Assembly: GCA_016932435.1 (NCBI GenBank)
Contig: JAFGCW010000005.1
Span: 1-64,000 of the forward strand
Direction of reading: 5' to 3'
Source of the DNA: Dehalococcoidales bacterium
GTDB taxonomy: Bacteria; Chloroflexota; Dehalococcoidia; Dehalococcoidales; UBA2162
Length of the DNA stretch: 64,000 bases
The position numbers and the translations under genes were made by a program. Numbering within the stretch: position 1 is the stretch's first letter; the number at the start of each line of letters is the position of its first letter. Positions 59,574-64,000 of the stretch are shown here, piece after piece. The notes beneath the pieces were generated by a model, which ran no database searches, had not been told where the DNA came from, and worked only from the letters and a program-made list of their open reading frames with translations.

Positions 59574-60884
59574 ATGACTGAAAAAGACCGGAACGACTAT
59601 TATGAAGAACAGGAGAAATTAAAACAGCAAATCGAAGAGAAGCATGGCAAAACTACGGAACAGCTATATGAAGAGAGAGACAAGCGTGCAAACGACGTTA
59701 TAGACCTGAACGTTCCTGACAGAATCCCTTTAACGATTAATGCAGATTTCGCCAGTTATACGGATGTACCGCGTTCGGCAGCTTATTATGATCCGATAGC
59801 TTTTAAGAAAGCGACAAGGTACGTTAATGTAACATTTGAACCTGACCTTGTTTTTCCCGGTTTGCCCACATCCGGCGCGGCTTTCGAAGCACTCGGAGTG
59901 ACCAACAGACTCTGGCCCGGCGGACCTCTGCCAGCAGATTATCATTACCAATTCGAAGAAATGGAATTCATGAAAGAAGACGAATACGAAATGTTCTTCG
60001 AAGATCCGACGGATTTCATGATAAGACGTTTCCTTCCCAGGATGTACGAATCTTTAGCCCCCTTGATGGACCTTCCACCACTGGGAATGATGATGCAGGG
60101 CTTTGAGGGTATGACCCCTGTTTTCGCTACGCCTGAGTTCAGAAAGGTTGCGGAAGTGCTGGCAAAAGCCGGAGATGAAACGCAGAAATTCAGAGATTTA
60201 ATCGGAAACTCCTATGATGATCTAGCATACCTCGGTTTTCCTCCTTTTTCCCAACTGGGACTTGGCGGCATCGGAGGAGCCCCATTCGACACTGTATCCA
60301 GCTTCCTGAGAGGAATGAAAGGCTCCATGCTCGATATGTACCGGCAGCCGGATAAACTTATCCGGCTTTGCGATATGATACTCGACCGGCGAATTGCCCA
60401 GGCAGTTAAACCTGAACCGCAGCCGAACGGCAGGCCAAGGAGAGTCGGGATGCCGTTATGGCGTGGTGATAAGTCATTCATGTCACAGCAGCAGTTTGAA
60501 AAATTCTACTGGCCTGGTCTGAGAAGAGCGATGCAGGCAGTAATCGATCTCGGTGGAGTCCCAATACCTTTCTTCGAAGCGGAATTCGGAGATCGACTGG
60601 AACGACTTTACGAGCTGCCGAAAGGAAAAGTAATCGTTTCAATCGAATATGAAGACCTGCCCAAGGCTCGCGAAATTCTCACGGGCCATCATTGTATTCT
60701 TGTAAGGGGACCATTCTCTCTAGAAAAAGCATCTCCTCGCGAAGTGATCGACTGTTACAAAGATATATTTGACAGGTTCGGAGAAGGCGGCGGTCTGATG
60801 ATGAACGTTCGTCTACCCGATAACATAGGAGCTGATGAAATTATCCCGATGCTGGACGAGATCAGAGAATACGTCAGGTACTAG
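59574..60884 (+). CDS. uroporphyrinogen decarboxylase-family methyltransferase-like protein
   Basis: 436 residues, paralogous to the 6673 gene: predicted coiled coil at the N-terminus, then VIDLNVPDRIPLTI, SFLRGMKGSMLDMYRQPDK, PFFEAEFGDRLERLYELPKGKVIVSIEY and GHHCILVRGPFSLEKA with H-x-C. Where the other copy reads HCIQGNVP it reads HCILVRGP, so substrate or cofactor contacts differ. ATG 59574 follows GGAGG. First gene of a three-gene plus-strand run. Confidence 0.8.
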   Translation: MTEKDRNDYYEEQEKLKQQIEEKHGKTTEQLYEERDKRANDVIDLNVPDRIPLTINADFASYTDVPRSAAYYDPIAFKKATRYVNVTFEPDLVFPGLPTSGAAFEALGVTNRLWPGGPLPADYHYQFEEMEFMKEDEYEMFFEDPTDFMIRRFLPRMYESLAPLMDLPPLGMMMQGFEGMTPVFATPEFRKVAEVLAKAGDETQKFRDLIGNSYDDLAYLGFPPFSQLGLGGIGGAPFDTVSSFLRGMKGSMLDMYRQPDKLIRLCDMILDRRIAQAVKPEPQPNGRPRRVGMPLWRGDKSFMSQQQFEKFYWPGLRRAMQAVIDLGGVPIPFFEAEFGDRLERLYELPKGKVIVSIEYEDLPKAREILTGHHCILVRGPFSLEKASPREVIDCYKDIFDRFGEGGGLMMNVRLPDNIGADEIIPMLDEIREYVRY

Positions 60885-60918
60885 TCACTCTATATTGAGA
60901 ATATAACAGGAGGTAAGA

Positions 60919-61524
60919 ATGAAGATCCTCGCAATATCCTGCAGTCCGCGAAAAAATGGGAACACCGTCGCTATACTCGAGGAAGTACTCCGCGGCGCCC
61001 GTGAAAAAAACGCTGACGTAGAACTTTACAGTGTATCTGGCAAGAATCTCCAGCCCTGTGACGGTTGCTGGGTGTGTGCCAATTCAGGGAAGTGCCACAT
61101 TAACGATGATATGCAGGAACTGTACGAAAAGATTATACTCGCTGATGGATTAGTGTTCGGAACCCCTATTTATTTCTGGAGTATGACCGCCCAGGCAAAA
61201 TCTATCCTTGACCGGACAATAGCATTGAATCAGCCGGGGCGAAACCTGACAAATAAAGTAGCCGGAGCAGTAGCGGTGTGCGGAAGTCTTGGTCTTGTCG
61301 ATGCATTGAAGGATTTCAGTTACTTTTTTATTCAGCGTCGAATGCTTCCGGCAAACCAGGTATCCGCGTACCTGACCAACCCGGAACAACTGAAGGAAAT
61401 GGATCAATGTAGAAAAGCAGCATATCAACTCGGTGAACAAATAGTTACCCTTGTCGAAATGGATTTTAAATATCCGGAAGAGTATATTCAGGGCCACGGT
61501 GCGTATGGTACACATACCAGATAA
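60919..61524 (+). CDS. iron-sulfur flavoprotein (NADPH-dependent FMN reductase family)
   Basis: 201 residues. FMN-binding SCSPRKNGNTVAIL, and the compact cluster motif CDGCWVCANSGKC that marks the Isf subgroup; GTPIYFWSMTAQAKSILDRT matches. It transfers electrons between ferredoxin and other carriers. 34 bp after the URO-D gene. Confidence 0.92.
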   Translation: MKILAISCSPRKNGNTVAILEEVLRGAREKNADVELYSVSGKNLQPCDGCWVCANSGKCHINDDMQELYEKIILADGLVFGTPIYFWSMTAQAKSILDRTIALNQPGRNLTNKVAGAVAVCGSLGLVDALKDFSYFFIQRRMLPANQVSAYLTNPEQLKEMDQCRKAAYQLGEQIVTLVEMDFKYPEEYIQGHGAYGTHTR

Positions 61525-61550
61525 TAAGGAATATCTCAGGAGGTGAGAAA

Positions 61551-61856
61551 ATGACGAATCAAACTCCGTTCAACTGGCAGGATGCGTTGACCAAGAATAT
61601 GCCTGAATTGATGAAACATGTCGATCCGATCAGGCAGGAAACAGGTGCCGATGGCGCGTTGCCGGCGAAGACCAAAACCTTGATGATGATGCTTGGCGAT
61701 GCGTTACTCGGTCATGCCGAAGGAGTCGCTAATATCGCCCGTGGGGCCAGGGCTGCCGGCGTTACCGAAGAAGAGATTAAAGAAACCGTAGCAATCGCGT
61801 TTATTATGGGAGGATTACCCGCTCTTATTACTGCATCGAACGCATTCAGAAAGTAA
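61551..61856 (+). CDS. AhpD-like (carboxymuconolactone decarboxylase family) protein without cysteine
   Basis: 101 residues. CMD-family helical fold: ALPAKTKTLMMMLGDALLGHAEGVANIARGARAAGVTEEEIKETVAIAFIMGGLP (abridged). The CxxC that gives AhpD its redox activity is absent; the protein has no cysteine at all. It is therefore likely to be a non-redox paralogue, ligand-binding or a lyase. 26 bp downstream of the flavoprotein. Confidence 0.82.
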   Translation: MTNQTPFNWQDALTKNMPELMKHVDPIRQETGADGALPAKTKTLMMMLGDALLGHAEGVANIARGARAAGVTEEEIKETVAIAFIMGGLPALITASNAFRK

Positions 61857-61873
61857 GGTTAAATCAAAAACAT

Positions 61874-61910
61874 GAAGTAAATCCGGGTGAGTTGTACCGG
61901 TATTTACTTC
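61874..61910 (+). terminator. terminator of the URO-D/flavoprotein/AhpD-like operon
   Basis: GAAGTAAAT-CCGG paired with CCGG-(T)-ATTTACTTC, 13 bp with one bulge, followed by TGTATATTTTTTTG. 17 bp after the stop. The 200 bases from here to the next gene hold no further feature seen. Confidence 0.85.
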
Positions 61911-62123
61911 TGTATATTTTTTTGATATTGTTCCTTATGACTCATTTGAATAGACGTGCAGTTGATGTAACCCAGTGTATGTGGTATGTTATTATCACTT
62001 TATTCACGTGTTACCAGTCGGAATTCAGATACTAATCAAAGTTCCCCTTGAGAAAAGATTTGACCAGTCGTTGGCTTATTAACATCTTCAACCAGCAGTC
62101 ACCTCCAGCTAAAGAGGATGCGT

Positions 62124-63914
62124 ATGGACCAAGAAATAATACTGGTTCTCATCGTTCTGGCAATAACCGCCATTTTGCTGGTCATTGATATTATTCGTAT
62201 CGATATTGTCGCTATTCTATGCATGCTTACACTCGGATGGACCGGTGTACTGGAACCCCTTGAAACGCTTGAAGGATTTTCTTCGAATGCCGTTATCTCC
62301 ATGGTGGCAGTAATGTTCATGGGTAGAGGCATAGCCAGCACCGGCGTAATGGATAAATTATCACGTTTTATCATAAACACAGTAGGAAACAGCGAATCCA
62401 GAATAGTAGTTACAGTGTCATCGACGGTAGGTCTCTTATCCGGTTTCATTCAGAATGTTGGAGCTGCTGTTCTTTTTCTCCCCTCACTATTAAATATTTC
62501 ACGACGTCAAAAAATTCCTGTATCGAGACTGATTATGCCGGTCGGTTTCGCAGCGATTCTCGGAGGAGCACTCACCTTGATCGGTTCAAGCCCGATGCTG
62601 CTCGTAAACGACTTCCTGGTAAATTCTTCTCTTAAAAGATATATGCTCTTTTCCGTTACTCCCGTTGGATTGGCCATACTGTTTTCAGGGATCGCCCTTT
62701 TTTACTTTTTCGGGAAATATCTCCTTCCAAAAACCTCTCCGGATAAAACAAGCATATCATCACAGCAAAAAATCATCGATCAGTGGCATTTACCTTATAT
62801 TGTGTGGCATTACCTGATCCCTTCGGGCAGCCGCCTAGAAGGTCTACTGATCGAAGAAAGCGGAATATGGAAAAACTACAACATCAACATTCTGGCAATA
62901 TCACGAGGGAAAATAATGGAATACGCTCCGTGGCGAGAGACAAGGTTCGAGTCCGGTCAGACAATCGCTCTTATGGGATACGAACCTGATGTCCAGCGGT
63001 TTGCCACTGATTATGGACTGGTTCAGGGCACCAGGAAAGGTACCCTTCAGGTTGTGGAAGACCCCGTCAGTACGGGTTTTGCCGAGATACTGGTTCCTCC
63101 GAATTCTCAAATAGTAGGTCAGACTCTGAGAGAATTCAATATCCGCAGGCGTTATAAGATCGAACCTATTTTACTCTTCCACAAGGGCGAAAGAATACCC
63201 GGTGACTTCTCTGACATAGAGATTTCTGCGGGTGATATATTCGTTGCGCATGGTCTCTGGGAAAGTTACGCTGCCCTGAAAAAGAGCAGTGATTTTCATA
63301 TGATAACCCTGATAGAAACAGTAGATCAGAACAAGTCCAAGACATGGGTAGCACTCTTCTGTTTCCTTCTGGCAATTGGACTGGCAATGGCGGGATTTAC
63401 AATCTCTCTGGCTTTTCTTACAGGCGCAATGGGTATGATACTTACCCGGGTGATCAGTATTGATGATGCCTATAAATCGATTGACTGGAAAGTAATATTC
63501 TTTGTAGCAGGCCTTATTCCATTAGGAATAGCGATGCAGAAGTCAGGAACGGCGGAATACCTGGCTACTTCGATTATGTCATTGATACAGGGAAGCCATG
63601 TACTTATTATTCTCTTTTCGATCACGTTGATTTCAACTGTTTTCTCACTCTTTATGTCAAACGTGGCAGCCACCGTGATTATGGCCCCCCTTGTTATCAA
63701 TATGGGACAGATAGCAGGGATTGATCCACGCCCACTGGTTCTGCTTGTAGCGATATCCTCCGGAAATTCATTTATTCTCCCAACCCACCAGGTTAATGCC
63801 CTGTTTAAGACTCCGGGAGGATATCGAAATCTTGATTATCTGCGTGCTGGTGGAATATTAACCATATTATTCACCGTAGTCGCAGTTTTATTTTTCTATT
63901 TTTTCTATGTATGA
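62124..63914 (+). CDS. SLC13/DASS-type membrane transporter with TrkA-C domains
   Basis: 596 residues. Two sets of hydrophobic segments flank a soluble middle (about 210-390) with TrkA_C-like features (GFAEILVPPNSQIVGQTLREFNIRRRYKIEPIL, abridged). Signature stretches NAVISMVAVMFMGRGIAS, GFIQNVGAAVLFLPSLL, LSTVFSLFMSNVAATVIMAP-like. Belongs to the CitMHS/ArsB/SLC13 superfamily. Ions or dicarboxylates are likely substrates. ATG 62124 was preferred over 62118 for spacing to GAGG. Confidence 0.9.
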   Translation: MDQEIILVLIVLAITAILLVIDIIRIDIVAILCMLTLGWTGVLEPLETLEGFSSNAVISMVAVMFMGRGIASTGVMDKLSRFIINTVGNSESRIVVTVSSTVGLLSGFIQNVGAAVLFLPSLLNISRRQKIPVSRLIMPVGFAAILGGALTLIGSSPMLLVNDFLVNSSLKRYMLFSVTPVGLAILFSGIALFYFFGKYLLPKTSPDKTSISSQQKIIDQWHLPYIVWHYLIPSGSRLEGLLIEESGIWKNYNINILAISRGKIMEYAPWRETRFESGQTIALMGYEPDVQRFATDYGLVQGTRKGTLQVVEDPVSTGFAEILVPPNSQIVGQTLREFNIRRRYKIEPILLFHKGERIPGDFSDIEISAGDIFVAHGLWESYAALKKSSDFHMITLIETVDQNKSKTWVALFCFLLAIGLAMAGFTISLAFLTGAMGMILTRVISIDDAYKSIDWKVIFFVAGLIPLGIAMQKSGTAEYLATSIMSLIQGSHVLIILFSITLISTVFSLFMSNVAATVIMAPLVINMGQIAGIDPRPLVLLVAISSGNSFILPTHQVNALFKTPGGYRNLDYLRAGGILTILFTVVAVLFFYFFYV

Positions 63915-63940
63915 ATATAAAAAAGTAAAAGGAGTATCGC

Positions 63941-64000
63941 ATGCTATTGAAACATTTTTTTCTGGAAAAGGTTGCCCACAGTTCCTATATTCTGGCAGGT
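63941..64000 (+). CDS. MBL-fold hydrolase (persulfide dioxygenase-like), 5' end only
   Basis: The window ends after the first 20 codons, MLLKHFFLEKVAHSSYILAG, which begin like ETHE1/Blh-type MBL-fold hydrolases (often with rhodanese domain) that start with ...F....LAH.SY..G. ATG 63941 has GGAG upstream. Catalytic HxHxDH is beyond the edge. 27 bp after the transporter stop. Confidence 0.6.
   Translation, partial: MLLKHFFLEKVAHSSYILAG

Noticed and set aside
1..64000. CRISPR arrays, tRNA or rRNA genes, insertion sequences
   Set aside because: No repeat-spacer pattern, no tRNA T-loop with matching acceptor arm and no transposase-like protein was seen; a scan with tRNAscan-SE would be decisive for tRNA.

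Overview
This 64 kb window (roughly 45% GC by eye) carries about 60 genes typical of a strict anaerobe: three tungsten-type aldehyde:ferredoxin oxidoreductases, many 4Fe-4S proteins, corrinoid-dependent methyl transfer, a glycyl radical enzyme, an UGA-encoded selenoprotein, a LUD-domain protein and a P-loop/NifX/DUF134 iron-sulfur cluster. No aerobic respiratory gene, rRNA, tRNA, CRISPR array or transposase was seen. The gene mix would fit an anaerobic Chloroflexota lineage (Dehalococcoidia-like) or another anaerobic Gram-positive or deltaproteobacterial-type genome. The assignment is inference, because no phylogenetic marker is present.

Layout. 1-3.0 kb: a partial membrane protein at the left edge abuts a 5'-truncated sensor kinase followed by its receiver protein. 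3.1-10.1 kb: a CGGC protein, an UGSC-type selenoprotein read through UGA with a SECIS-like hairpin, an arylsulfotransferase-like propeller, a URO-D-family methyltransferase, an MFS carrier and a LUD protein. 10.2-14.6 kb: an FAD/ferredoxin oxidoreductase pair, an NTF2-like protein and an ACR3 arsenite pump. 14.6-19.4 kb: two AOR genes around a SAM methyltransferase. 19.4-28.2 kb: an XRE/DUF2178 operon with a palindromic operator, queuosine genes queA and queH, a radical SAM protein, a Crp/Fnr regulator with ferredoxin, a DUF169 protein, a pyruvate kinase lacking its B domain and an Fe-S aldo/keto reductase that appears to start at ATC.

28.3-36.9 kb: a bicupin and then a long minus-strand run of Mrp, DUF1847, NifX-like, CoA-binding, two MinD-type ATPases with inserted ferredoxin domains, DUF5320, DUF364 and DUF134 genes. 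It is headed by a near-consensus promoter whose start region is covered by a 22-bp perfect palindrome. 37.1-46.2 kb: a ferredoxin/AOR pair, a second DUF169 gene behind a perfect-consensus promoter, three Zn alcohol dehydrogenases, an aldolase and a family III CoA-transferase.

46.4-55.7 kb: the most striking locus. One tight minus-strand operon joins a MetH-activation-like protein, two MttB-family methyltransferases without pyrrolysine, a methyl-THF:corrinoid methyltransferase, a corrinoid protein, a glycyl radical enzyme with an atypical active-site loop, its activase and a SAM methyltransferase. This suggests radical cleavage or rearrangement of a methylated substrate coupled to methyl transfer into the folate/Wood-Ljungdahl pool. 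The substrate cannot be read from sequence.

55.7-64 kb: a 550-base gene-free region rich in inverted repeats, another alcohol dehydrogenase, a beta-propeller lipoprotein, two convergent structured-RNA candidates sharing a terminator, CvpA, a URO-D/flavoprotein/AhpD-like operon, an SLC13-type transporter and the first 20 codons of an MBL-fold hydrolase. Several genes read as one physiology: AORs and FAD/Fe-S enzymes pass electrons through ferredoxins, the P-loop cluster plausibly serves Fe-S or metallocofactor delivery, and corrinoid and URO-D methyltransferases feed C1 units. Start codons were re-chosen where a better ribosome binding site was visible.
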